Shown one piece after another: positions 9,619 to 17,953 of a DNA stretch of 44,015 nt. The notes beneath the pieces are model-generated. The model searched no databases. It saw nothing but the letters and a program-made list of their open reading frames with translations, and was not told where the DNA came from. How positions within the stretch are numbered: position 1 is the stretch's first letter; every line of letters begins with the position of its first letter. This DNA is from Eubacterium sp. (GTDB lineage: Bacteria; Bacillota; Clostridia; Lachnospirales; Lachnospiraceae). A program made the position numbers and the translations under genes. Where the stretch lies: positions 1-44,015 of the forward strand of contig JAILAR010000193.1 in assembly GCA_024681515.1 (NCBI GenBank), in the 5' to 3' direction.

Positions 9619-10137
9619 ATGATCAGATACCACGTAAAAAGAAACAGTAAAAGCCGGAACACACTCCGTTATCTCGGAGTCTTTCTTTTCGTATTCGGTG
9701 CATGGCTGGTCTATCTCTTCTTTTCCGGCATTGCAACCAGGCATCTTATCGGAGCGATCCTGGGAGCGCTGATCGGTATCTACGGCGCCTATCTCTTCAT
9801 CCACACCTTTGAAGCCGACAAATACGATATCGACTATGAATTCGGAGATACCGAGCTGACGATCAAACACCGCCGCGGCGAGACCGTCTACACCTATGAC
9901 CAGATCGATGATGTCTCTCTGATTGTTCCGGAAAATGAACTTCTTTACAGTCTGATCCTGATCCGTGCCGGCAGAAAGAAGTACCTGATCCCCTTCTCCT
10001 ACAAGAAGGAAGCCTGCGATGCCATCTATAAGCATCTCACCGAGCGCGTGACCGCAAAGGATCTGCTGGCGGAGATCCAGAACGAATCCAAATCTGAAGA
10101 ATCAAAATCTGAAGAGTCTGAATCAGAAGAGAATTAA
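9619..10137 (+). CDS. Small membrane protein of unknown function with acidic repeat tail
   Basis: A 172-residue protein that I do not recognise as a named family. It has a basic N-terminus, two transmembrane helices (about 19-37 and 41-63), then a soluble ~85-residue domain (ELTIKHRRGETVYTYDQIDDVSL) with alternating strand pattern. This resembles the bacterial PH-like domains that follow paired membrane helices (inference). The C-terminus is a low-complexity acidic tail with SKSEE-type repeats. A GAAAGG site precedes the ATG at 9619. It is transcribed alone, divergent from the HAD gene and convergent with purA. Confidence 0.75.
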   Translation: MIRYHVKRNSKSRNTLRYLGVFLFVFGAWLVYLFFSGIATRHLIGAILGALIGIYGAYLFIHTFEADKYDIDYEFGDTELTIKHRRGETVYTYDQIDDVSLIVPENELLYSLILIRAGRKKYLIPFSYKKEACDAIYKHLTERVTAKDLLAEIQNESKSEESKSEESESEEN

Positions 10138-10185
10138 TCCGAATAACATCCTGCTGACAGCTTGTTTTCTGACAGCAGACAACAG

Positions 10186-10221
10186 AATGGCGCCTGCACA
10201 ATTCATGTGACAGGCGCCATT
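10186..10221. terminator. Hairpin terminator between the membrane protein gene and purA
   Basis: A perfect 11-bp stem (AATGGCGCCTG at 10186-10196, CAGGCGCCATT at 10211-10221) sits between convergent genes, 49 bp after one stop and 14 bp after the other. A second small hairpin (CTGCTG...CAGCAG) precedes it. The U-tract is poor on both strands. Confidence 0.6.
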
Positions 10222-10234
10222 GTCTGTGTATCGA

Positions 10235-11518
10235 TTATTTATTTCTGTAAATGATCTCATGCCGTCCGGGTCCGTTGGAGACCATGGTGATCGGGAAACC
10301 GATCTCGGACTCGATGAATTCGATATAATTTCTGCAGTTCTCCGGCAGATCCTCGTACTTTGTAATACCCCGGATCTCCGTCTTCCAGCCCGGAAGTACC
10401 TTGTAAACCGGTTTTGCTTTTTTCAGCTTTGCAGTCACCGGGAAGTCCTTCGTTACTTCGCCGTCGATCTCATAGCCTACACATACCGGGATCTCATCCA
10501 GATAGCCAAGTACATCCAAAACGGTAAATGCAACATCCGTGGTTCCCTGGATCCGGCAGCCGTAACGGGTTGCCACGCAGTCGAACCATCCCATACGTCT
10601 CGGACGTCCCGTGGTTGCACCAAACTCTCCGCCGTCTCCGCCGCGTTTTCTCAGTTCGTCTGCCTCATCCCCGAAGATCTCACTGACAAATTCGCCTGCT
10701 CCGACCGCACTGGAGTATGCCTTCACAACGGTTACAATCTTCCTGATCTCATAGGGTGGGATTCCCGCTCCGATGGCACCGTAAGCAGCCAGCGTAGAAG
10801 AAGATGTTACCATCGGATAGATGCCATGATCAGGATCCTTCATAGAACCAAGCTGACCCTCCAGCAGGATGTTCTTTCCTTCTTTGATCGCTTCGTACAG
10901 GAACGCAGACACATCGCATACATACGGAGCAACCATTTTCTTATACTCCATCAGGGTTGCATATACTTCCTCAACCGTCAGGAGCGGCTGATGATAGAGA
11001 TGCTCAAGAAGTACATTTTTCTGTGTGATCACACGGCTGATCTTATCCTTCAAAGATGCTTCGTCATCGAAAAGTTCGCTGACCTGGAAGCCGATCTTCG
11101 CATATTTATCGGAGTAGAACGGTGCGATCCCGGACTTGGTGGATCCGAAGGATTTTCCTGCCAGACGTGCTTCCTCATAGGTATCAAAAAGCACATGATA
11201 CGGCATAACCATCTGCGCCCGGTCGGACACCAGGATCTTCGGTGTGGGAACCCCCTTGGATTCGATATCCTTGATCTCATTAAAAAGCTTCGGGATATCC
11301 AGAGCCACACCATTTCCGATGATGCTGGTGGTGTGATCATAGAAAACTCCCGACGGAAGGGTGTGCAGCGCGAACTTTCCGTAATTGTTGATGATGGTAT
11401 GTCCTGCATTTGCTCCGCCCTGGAACCGGATGATGATGTCAGAAGTCTCGGCAAGCATATCCGTGATCTTGCCCTTTCCTTCATCACCCCAATTTGCACC
11501 TACGATCGCTGTAACCAT
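10235..11518 (-). CDS. purA: Adenylosuccinate synthetase
   Basis: This enzyme joins IMP and aspartate using GTP to form adenylosuccinate, the first committed step to AMP. The 427-residue protein has the P-loop-like GANWGDEGKGK at its N-terminus and family motifs including GGANAGHT and TTGRPRRMGWFD. The ATG at 11518 follows GAGGAGA. A longer reading frame to 11602 runs through a predicted hairpin and promoter and is rejected. purB, the next enzyme in the pathway, lies 9 kb away on the same strand. A predicted promoter and 5'-end hairpin lie about 100 bp upstream. Confidence 0.96.
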   Translation of the reverse strand: MVTAIVGANWGDEGKGKITDMLAETSDIIIRFQGGANAGHTIINNYGKFALHTLPSGVFYDHTTSIIGNGVALDIPKLFNEIKDIESKGVPTPKILVSDRAQMVMPYHVLFDTYEEARLAGKSFGSTKSGIAPFYSDKYAKIGFQVSELFDDEASLKDKISRVITQKNVLLEHLYHQPLLTVEEVYATLMEYKKMVAPYVCDVSAFLYEAIKEGKNILLEGQLGSMKDPDHGIYPMVTSSSTLAAYGAIGAGIPPYEIRKIVTVVKAYSSAVGAGEFVSEIFGDEADELRKRGGDGGEFGATTGRPRRMGWFDCVATRYGCRIQGTTDVAFTVLDVLGYLDEIPVCVGYEIDGEVTKDFPVTAKLKKAKPVYKVLPGWKTEIRGITKYEDLPENCRNYIEFIESEIGFPITMVSNGPGRHEIIYRNK

Positions 11519-11592
11519 AGTTTCTCCTCGTTTTCTTTTGTAATGTACTGCTGCAATGCACTGCAATAAGACTCTGCATATTACTGACATGA

Positions 11593-11622
11593 CAAGAGCC
11601 ACCGCAAGACGGGTGGCTCTTG
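11593..11622 (-). promoter_or_regulatory. Hairpin at the predicted 5' end of the purA transcript
   Basis: A perfect 11-bp stem, CAAGAGCCACC (11593-11603) with GGTGGCTCTTG (11612-11622), begins just where transcription from the predicted purA promoter should start. It could protect or regulate the purA leader. It also lies downstream of the histidine kinase gene and could act as its terminator, but no U-tract follows. Confidence 0.5.
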
Positions 11623-11629
11623 CCTTGAC

Positions 11630-11658
11630 ATTATAGCCTACTTGTTCTCATAAGTAAA
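11630..11658 (-). promoter_or_regulatory. Putative sigma-A promoter of purA
   Basis: Reading the minus strand, TTTACT (11658-11653) and a perfect TATAAT (11635-11630) are separated by 17 bp. This places the transcript start near 11622, about 100 nt before the purA start codon. Confidence 0.6.
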
Positions 11659-11699
11659 GAAAAGTTTTGACTGAATTTCCGAACTGATTTTGATCATTC

Positions 11700-12968
11700 T
11701 CAGATCAGATACCGTATGGTAAACGTGGTTCCCTCGCCCCGTACGGAATTCACCATGATCTTTCCGCTGCCGGCTTCCACGATACTTGAGGCCAGGGACA
11801 GGCCGATGCCCACTGATTCCTTCCTTGCATTTTTCGCCCGGTAGAACCGCTCAAAGATATGCGGCAGGTCTTCTTCCGGAATACCGTCTCCGGTATCACG
11901 GATCGTGAGTTCCTTAAATACTGTCGTATTCCGCATGGAGAGATATACCCTGGAACCGGAGCCGGAGTGCTCGATACAGTTTTTCAGGATGTTGCTGATT
12001 GCCTCCAGCTGCCATGCAGGATCGCCAATCATAGGCACGGGCGGAATGCTCCCCGGGTCAATGATCTCACCTCGCAGCTCATCCTCCCAGACCACATCTA
12101 CTCCTGCGATCTCAGCCAGGATCCCGAGTTTCCTTTGGGCTTCCCGTGCCACCTCCAGCAGATCCATCTCCTCTTTCTTCAGTTCCACCGTTCCGGCATC
12201 GATCCTTGCCAGTTTCAGAAGTGTCTGCACCAGAGAGGAGATCCATTCCAGCTGCATGCTGCATTCCTTCATGAATTCTTTTCTGAGTTCCACCGGCATC
12301 TCAGGATCATCCAGCAAATTGTCGAGATTGATCCGGATCGAGGCAATGGGCGTCTTCAGCTGATGGGAAATGTCTGCCAGCCAGCGGGACAGTTCCTCAT
12401 TCTTCTCTTTTTCATGCTCCGCTGCCGTTCTCAGCAACTGGGTCACCTTAAAAATATCGCTCTGCAGCATGGAGAGATCCCCTTCAGACGTCTGTCCGGG
12501 ATCCAGGTCATAACTTCCCCGGTTCAGCTGGTCAAAATACTGCTGCAGCTGCCGAACCTCCCGCCGCACCCTTCTTCGGTGCCAGACATAGAGCAGGACG
12601 CAAATGATCCCGGTAGCGAAGATAACCACGGCATTAAAGAGAACCAGCTGCCACATCAGCTGATTTTCCATCGATGCAAAAAAGGAATCATCATATCCGT
12701 ATTTCTGCATCAGAGCCGCCCCCTTCTCCAGGCGTTCCTCACGATTGGAAGGATCCTTCATCAGGCGCATGATTTCCGCATCAGACAGATCCGGAAGCTG
12801 TTCCCGGATCAGACCCACGATGGCCGTGATCTGCTTACGTTCCACCTCCAGCTGATGGGACACAAGATAGAGATTTCCGCATAGCAGAATCACTGCCAGT
12901 ATCAGCGCAAAGAGCATGGCCATCAGGATTCTCGTGCTTCTTCGATTGTACCATTTATCGTTTTTCAT
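11700..12968 (-). CDS. Sensor histidine kinase
   Basis: A membrane sensor kinase of about 422 residues. It has TM1 (about 13-34), an extracytoplasmic loop of ~75 residues, TM2 (about 105-129), a HAMP-like linker, and a DHp helix with phosphoacceptor His202 (ADISHQLKTPI). The ATPase domain has an N box (SNILKN), a G1 box (DTGDGIP), an F box (FERFY) and a G2 box (GIGLSL). It phosphorylates the response regulator encoded just upstream. The start is unclear: ATG at 12968 and an in-frame TTG at 13004 both lack a convincing ribosome site, and the gene follows the regulator by only 19-55 bp, suggesting translational coupling. The ligand is unknown. Confidence 0.92.
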   Translation of the reverse strand: MKNDKWYNRRSTRILMAMLFALILAVILLCGNLYLVSHQLEVERKQITAIVGLIREQLPDLSDAEIMRLMKDPSNREERLEKGAALMQKYGYDDSFFASMENQLMWQLVLFNAVVIFATGIICVLLYVWHRRRVRREVRQLQQYFDQLNRGSYDLDPGQTSEGDLSMLQSDIFKVTQLLRTAAEHEKEKNEELSRWLADISHQLKTPIASIRINLDNLLDDPEMPVELRKEFMKECSMQLEWISSLVQTLLKLARIDAGTVELKKEEMDLLEVAREAQRKLGILAEIAGVDVVWEDELRGEIIDPGSIPPVPMIGDPAWQLEAISNILKNCIEHSGSGSRVYLSMRNTTVFKELTIRDTGDGIPEEDLPHIFERFYRAKNARKESVGIGLSLASSIVEAGSGKIMVNSVRGEGTTFTIRYLI

Positions 12969-13023
12969 GTGCACTATGATAACAAACAGGGGCCTGTTTT
13001 TCAAAATTTCAGGATTTCAGGAT

Positions 13024-13734
13024 TTAATCATCTATCTCACCGACGTTGCTCGCCAGTTTCTCCGGATCCGCCGGATCCTCTGCGCGATAGCCGGTGCCCT
13101 TCACTGTCTTAATGATATCCGAGTTGCCGAGCTTCTGGCGGATTCTTTTTATGTAAACCGTCAGTGTGTTGTCCTCCACAAAATTACCGGCAATATCCCA
13201 GATCCGGTCCATGATCTGATCCCTGGTCAGTGTCTGCCCTGCATTTTGCATCAACATGTAAAGGATCTTGTATTCCAGCTGGGTAAATTCCGTCGGTTGT
13301 CCTTTCACGGTCACCTGATCGGTCTCCACATCGATCTCCACGTCCCCGACCTTCAGAACCTTCTTCGTCTTGCCGCTCCGCCGGAGCACCGTTTCGATCC
13401 TGGAGATCAGCTCCCTGTTCCGGAACGGCTTCAGGATATAATCATCCGCACCGAGCTCCAGACCCATTACGACATCGCTCTCCTCATCCCTGGCCGTCAG
13501 GAAGATCACAGGGATATCCGTCTGCTCCTTCAGCTGCTTGCATAGATCAAATCCGCTGCCGTCCGGAAGATTCACATCCAGGATGGCAATGTCGAACTTC
13601 ATCTTCATCAGCCGATCATCCGCCATACGTTTCGACATGCAGACTACGACTTCGTAACCGGCCTGTTCCAGGGTATACTGGAGGCCACGAATGATCATCG
13701 GGCTGTCCTCTACCAGAAGCAATTTTAATTTCAT
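13024..13734 (-). CDS. OmpR/PhoB-family response regulator
   Basis: A 236-residue DNA-binding regulator. The receiver domain has the acidic pair Glu9/Asp10, phosphoacceptor Asp53 (ILDVNLPDGSG), Thr80 and Lys102 (LKPF). A C-terminal winged-helix domain (about 125-225) ends with IRQKLG...IKTVKGTGYR, the recognition-helix and wing pattern of the OmpR class. It pairs with the kinase immediately downstream and follows the ABC exporter genes. By analogy with such modules it probably controls the exporter. The AAGGG site is about 10 bases before the ATG. Confidence 0.94.
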   Translation of the reverse strand: MKLKLLLVEDSPMIIRGLQYTLEQAGYEVVVCMSKRMADDRLMKMKFDIAILDVNLPDGSGFDLCKQLKEQTDIPVIFLTARDEESDVVMGLELGADDYILKPFRNRELISRIETVLRRSGKTKKVLKVGDVEIDVETDQVTVKGQPTEFTQLEYKILYMLMQNAGQTLTRDQIMDRIWDIAGNFVEDNTLTVYIKRIRQKLGNSDIIKTVKGTGYRAEDPADPEKLASNVGEIDD

Positions 13735-13894
13735 AACGTCTTTTCCCTTCTCCCAAAATATATTCGCCGCTTATCATTCCGGATGTCCCATACTCGACAT
13801 GCGCGCAGTTTCATCGTACAGTTCTCAGAAAACATGATGCCGATACACCGACTCATGCATCATATTTTTCAGATCATGTAACTCAATGAGCACA

Positions 13895-16561
13895 TCAATA
13901 CGTCTGTCTCCGGATCGTTTCGATGATATTCAGCTTTCGCTGTTTCCGCAGTGCGGACCACATGGAAAGTCCGATGATCAGGACCACCGCCACCAGTGAA
14001 ATGATAATAGCCTGCCACGGGAACACATACCCGTAATCATATTGATGCCGGATCATCAGATAGACCAGTCCGGACAGTAAGAGTCCGATGGGAATTCCGA
14101 AGGCCAGCGACTTCAGCACATATAACACGCCTTCCACGCGGATCATCCGATGGAATTCTTTTCTTGTCATTCCTACCGATTGCAGCATGGCGAACTCCCG
14201 CTGCCGAAGATTCATATTCGTAGACACGGTGTTCAGTACATTTGTCACACCGATCAAAACGATAACGATGATAAAGCCATACAGGAAGATCTCCACCACC
14301 AGGATCAGCCGGCGGGTACGATTGGCTTCCGACTCTTCATTATACACGAAAGTCTCACCGATTTCACCATTTTCCTGTAGCTTTCGGATCTGAAGGATCA
14401 TTTCCTCCGGATCTTCGGAATCGATCAGCATGGAGCTGTAATTCACATCAATCGGGAGCGTCGGGAAGAATCCTTCGCACACGATCAGCAAGGTTCCTCC
14501 GTACTTTTCAAATCCGGTTCCGAGACCGAAGGGCATTTCATTTGCTTCATAAACCGTCTGCAGGATCTGTACTTCCGTTTCAGCATAGATCCAGTCATCC
14601 TCGCCCTGCATCAGCTCCTCATCGGACAGATGCTTGCTGTCCACCGGATAGGACAATGTAACCGTGGTATTGGCCTGAATGTTTGTCGTTCGTCCGTGCT
14701 GCCGTACCCCATTCCCCATGGAATAAACCGTATGATCCGCCAGGACGCCCACCTTATGGATATCATCCGCATCCAGATCCAGAGAATCCAGATACTCCCG
14801 GAACTCCTGCTCCGGCATCTGAATGACATTTACGGAGATCGGATACCATTCACCCAGGGAAGCATCCGCCTCGAAAGTCGTAGGATCCATTGCATATTTC
14901 CGTGCATCGAATTGTCCGGTGCATTCCAACGCAGTGAAGCTTCTTTTCACACCGGGAAGTTTCCGGATCCTGTTAATATCCTTCCACATTCCTGCAAGCC
15001 GTTTCTGCATGCGTTTTTTCTCCGCAGCCGCCTCAGATTCCGGATCTTCCTGCCCGGAAGCCGTTTCCAGGCTGAGCCCACCGTCCGCATCCACGGATAC
15101 GGACAGGTTGTAATCCATTTCCGTATAAGCCTCGCCCACCAGCTTCTTTCCGTAATTTACAAAGCTGTAAATGCCGATGAAGGACGCCATACCGATCACA
15201 AGGGAAACTACCGTCGTCCGATACTTTTTTCTGCTTCGCTGCAGGTTCTTATGAGCGATCACGCCGCCGACGCCGAAAAACTTTTTAACAAATCCGGCCG
15301 GACGAAGTTTTTCCTCATAGACCTTCACCTTGGTTTTTCCGCGGATGATATCGATTGGGGAATATTTCATGGCCGCACGTGCGGGAATGACAGACGCAAA
15401 AAAGATCGTCACACCTGACATCAGCACCGAAAATGCCACCACCCACCAGGGCAACGTATAGATCATCCGAATCTTCATGGCATCCTCCAACAGGAGATTC
15501 ACCACCTGATCCAGGATCCAGATCACCAGGGCACCAAGCGCGATGCCCGCGGTGGTCCCTATGAAGAAGATATAAGCACCCTCCCGAAGGACGATATTTC
15601 GAATCTGACGTTTTGTGGCGCCCACACTGGCCAGCATGCCGAACTGCGTTTTCTTATCCTCCACCGAGATTCGGAAGCTGTTGGAGATCACGAAGATACT
15701 GGTTCCCACGATAATCAGGCAGATTATAAGAGCCACGCCGAATATCATTTCGATCGTCTGGTCGGCAAGACCGCCTTCATATCGTACCAACATGTTCACG
15801 TTCAGAAAACCGGAGTACCCCGCCGCACCCAGCTGTTGTTCGATATTTGCATTGATCTCATAAAAATCCCGCGGCCGGTCAAACCTGGCAAAGATATCCA
15901 GATTTCCCTCCGAAAAATCATTCTGCCGGAAGATACAGAGGTACGCAGGCGAAGCATACCCGTCCATATTGGAAGGATCTTTGATCACACCCACCACCGT
16001 AAAGGTTCGCTCTGTCTTTTCCTCCAGATATTCCTCTTCGTAGACCGCATTTTTCGGAGAGACACGTTCCCCGGAACTCACCAGTATACGGTCTCCCAAA
16101 GTCCAGGTCACCGTATCCCCCGGCTTCGGGGACGATACAAGTTTCGCATAGGATTCCGGGATCACCAGTTCAGCATCGTTTTCCGGAAGCCGGCCGTTCA
16201 CCACCTGCACATTCATCTGGGTAAAAAGCGTATCATTTCCGCCGGAAACATTTACATAGAACCGGGTACGCATTTCGTCCGTAACATACTGAAAGCCGAC
16301 ATTCGCGAGGATGCCGGCCTGTTCCACATGCGCGTTGTCCGTGACAAGACCACTGATATCCGCCGGCACATCATAGTACTGCACATGATAATCTCCCTGA
16401 TTCACCTTGTAATCTTCAATCAGAGAATGCCGGAACGTCGCTACCATGCCGATGACAGTACAGATCAATGCGGCTGAGAGCATAACACCGATGCTGGTCA
16501 CGATGGTGCGCTTGCGGTTACGCGCGAGATTTCGTTTTGTAAATTTCTTCGTTACATTCAC
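13895..16561 (-). CDS. FtsX-type ABC transporter permease
   Basis: An 888-residue permease with two FtsX-like halves. TM1 is at ~18-42 and is followed by a large extracytoplasmic domain (~45-270). A TM cluster follows at ~272-410, then another TM near 460-480, a second extracytoplasmic domain (~490-755), and three C-terminal TMs. This layout fits exporters of the MacB/LolC type rather than 10-TM BceB. It starts with GTG at 16561, 24 bp after the ATPase gene. The operon order is ATPase, permease, regulator, kinase. Likely roles are export of or resistance to a peptide or envelope-active compound (inference); the substrate is unknown. Confidence 0.9.
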   Translation of the reverse strand: MNVTKKFTKRNLARNRKRTIVTSIGVMLSAALICTVIGMVATFRHSLIEDYKVNQGDYHVQYYDVPADISGLVTDNAHVEQAGILANVGFQYVTDEMRTRFYVNVSGGNDTLFTQMNVQVVNGRLPENDAELVIPESYAKLVSSPKPGDTVTWTLGDRILVSSGERVSPKNAVYEEEYLEEKTERTFTVVGVIKDPSNMDGYASPAYLCIFRQNDFSEGNLDIFARFDRPRDFYEINANIEQQLGAAGYSGFLNVNMLVRYEGGLADQTIEMIFGVALIICLIIVGTSIFVISNSFRISVEDKKTQFGMLASVGATKRQIRNIVLREGAYIFFIGTTAGIALGALVIWILDQVVNLLLEDAMKIRMIYTLPWWVVAFSVLMSGVTIFFASVIPARAAMKYSPIDIIRGKTKVKVYEEKLRPAGFVKKFFGVGGVIAHKNLQRSRKKYRTTVVSLVIGMASFIGIYSFVNYGKKLVGEAYTEMDYNLSVSVDADGGLSLETASGQEDPESEAAAEKKRMQKRLAGMWKDINRIRKLPGVKRSFTALECTGQFDARKYAMDPTTFEADASLGEWYPISVNVIQMPEQEFREYLDSLDLDADDIHKVGVLADHTVYSMGNGVRQHGRTTNIQANTTVTLSYPVDSKHLSDEELMQGEDDWIYAETEVQILQTVYEANEMPFGLGTGFEKYGGTLLIVCEGFFPTLPIDVNYSSMLIDSEDPEEMILQIRKLQENGEIGETFVYNEESEANRTRRLILVVEIFLYGFIIVIVLIGVTNVLNTVSTNMNLRQREFAMLQSVGMTRKEFHRMIRVEGVLYVLKSLAFGIPIGLLLSGLVYLMIRHQYDYGYVFPWQAIIISLVAVVLIIGLSMWSALRKQRKLNIIETIRRQTY

Positions 16562-16585
16562 AATTTATACCCCGATAAACACCTG

Positions 16586-17266
16586 TCAGCTTCGTTTCAC
16601 ATCTTTTTTGATTGCTCCGTCCTGGATCGTGATCACACGATCCGCCTGGGCTGCAATCTCCAGATCATGGGTGATCATGATAATGGTCTGCCCGGTTGTC
16701 TGATTGGCCCTCTGCAACAGTGCGATAATCTCATCACTGGCTTTTTTATCGAGATTACCGGTCAGTTCATCCGCCAGGATGATGGCCGGCTGATTGATCA
16801 GAGCACGTCCGATGGCAACCCGCTGCTGTTGGCCACCGGACATCTGACTCGGAAGGTGATGTTCCCTGCCTTCCAGCCCGAGACTGTGGATCAGTTCCTT
16901 CAGTTTCTCGGGATCTACTTCTCTCCCGTCCAGGTCGCAGGGAAGAGTGATATTCTCCTCAGCCGTAAGCACCGGGATCAGGTTGTAGAACTGATAGATA
17001 AGCCCCACCTGTCTGCGGCGAAAGATCGCCAGGGTATCATCATCCTGCGCGTAGATGTCTTCTCCGTCGATATAAACCTTGCCGGAGGTCGGGCGGTCCA
17101 CACCGCCGAGGAGATGAAGCAGGGTTGACTTCCCGCTTCCGGAGGCTCCGATGATGCAGAGGAATTCGCCCTTCTCTACTGAGAAGCTGACGTCATCCAC
17201 GGCACGGACCTCGGTCTCTCCGCTTCCGTAAATCTTCGATAAATGTTCCACACGCAGGATTTCCAT
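16586..17266 (-). CDS. ABC transporter ATP-binding protein
   Basis: A 226-residue ATPase of the LolD/MacB/SalX class that energises the adjacent FtsX-type permease. It has Walker A GASGSGKST (40-48), a Q-loop region (YQFYNLIPVLTAEEN), signature MSGGQQQRVAIGRAL with Met replacing Leu, Walker B IILADELTGNLD and an H-loop in MITHDLE. The ATG at 17266 follows AAAGG; the extended frame to 17377 lacks a ribosome site. It is the first gene of the exporter and two-component operon. The 343-bp upstream gap contains candidate regulatory repeats and a 52-bp palindromic repeat. Confidence 0.94.
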   Translation of the reverse strand: MEILRVEHLSKIYGSGETEVRAVDDVSFSVEKGEFLCIIGASGSGKSTLLHLLGGVDRPTSGKVYIDGEDIYAQDDDTLAIFRRRQVGLIYQFYNLIPVLTAEENITLPCDLDGREVDPEKLKELIHSLGLEGREHHLPSQMSGGQQQRVAIGRALINQPAIILADELTGNLDKKASDEIIALLQRANQTTGQTIIMITHDLEIAAQADRVITIQDGAIKKDVKRS

Positions 17267-17410
17267 GATGTAACCTTTCTTTGTAACAGGGGTTTTAGAA
17301 AAGATGTTGATAAAGGATTTTAAAGGATTTAAAGGGGGTTTGTGGTTCCGCGTCCGGGGTGCCTTACAGGAGGACAATAGATATGACGCGGAACCGAGAT
17401 GTATCGTAAC

Positions 17411-17434
17411 ATGTCAATGTGACATTAAAGTGAC
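17411..17434. promoter_or_regulatory. Candidate operator: GTGAC direct repeat upstream of the exporter operon
   Basis: GTGAC occurs at 17419-17423 and 17430-17434, an 11-bp period typical of OmpR-family binding to one DNA face. A related GTCAA precedes it. It lies about 150 bp upstream of the ATPase start. The proposed link to the operon's own regulator is inference. Confidence 0.3.
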
Positions 17435-17455
17435 TATTTTTCTTTTTTAATCGTA

Positions 17456-17507
17456 CGTATAAGTGGGGACGGTTCTGGTGCGCCCAGAACCGTCCCCACC
17501 TGTTCCA
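17456..17507. repeat. 52-bp palindromic repeat, left copy
   Basis: It contains a perfect 16-bp stem, GTGGGGACGGTTCTGG (17463-17478) with its complement at 17484-17499, and loop TGCGC. It matches 20626-20677 over 52 bp with one mismatch (G17480 versus A20650), in the same orientation. The two copies bracket the accessory genes between the exporter operon and purB. Confidence 0.9.
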
Positions 17508-17561
17508 GAATCATTCAGTCCATAGTGTAGCATAGTTTTCTCTTTTTTTCCACTTCAAGTA

Positions 17562-17604
17562 TAAAACAAACCGGGCAGGTTGGGATTCCTCCATACCTAC
17601 CCGG
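17562..17604 (-). terminator. Terminator of the Rpn/HTH gene pair
   Basis: On the minus strand a 10-bp stem (CCGGGTAGGT pairing with ACCTGCCCGG, one G-U) is followed by TTTGTTTTAT. It starts 5 bp after the HTH gene stop. It is a good intrinsic terminator. Confidence 0.85.
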
Positions 17605-17609
17605 CGATA

Positions 17610-17924
17610 TCATTTTTCTTTCTTTTTCCCCGAACTCTTCTGTTCCTTTTTAGGAAGCGTTCGATACGCGAGTGTATACGCGAGCATACGGAGAAGGTAT
17701 GGCGGGATTGTCCGATGCCCCAGCTCCCATTCCTGAAGTGTCCGATACGGAATCCCTGTATACTCACAGAACTCCTTTCTGGACATCCCTTCCCGCATTC
17801 GGAGCAGTTTAACTGCCTTCGCGATATCAAAATCTCCTGTTTCCTTGTCCTTCAGGCTGATGATCAGTTCTTCATCCCCGTAGTTAACAAGTATTTGATT
17901 CACCACATCCTCGTCCTGCTTCAT
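17610..17924 (-). CDS. Small XRE-like helix-turn-helix protein
   Basis: A 104-residue protein. Residues ~35-80 form an XRE-type helix-turn-helix (AVKLLRMREGMSRKEFCEYTGIPYRTLQEWELGHR), the kind found in small regulators and antitoxins. A polybasic tail (KKEQKSSGKKKEK) ends it. It follows the Rpn-type nuclease gene by 29 bp on the same strand and shares its terminator, so the two probably form one transcript. It might regulate or neutralise the upstream nuclease (inference), but its order and size would also fit an independent regulator. Confidence 0.8.
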   Translation of the reverse strand: MKQDEDVVNQILVNYGDEELIISLKDKETGDFDIAKAVKLLRMREGMSRKEFCEYTGIPYRTLQEWELGHRTIPPYLLRMLAYTLAYRTLPKKEQKSSGKKKEK

Positions 17925-17953
17925 ATCTACCAGTCTTTCCTGCCAAAACCCCG

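Noticed and set aside
11625-11630. TTGACA on the plus strand between purA and the kinase gene
   Set aside because: No matching -10 box at proper spacing and no plus-strand gene follows; it overlaps the purA promoter region by chance.
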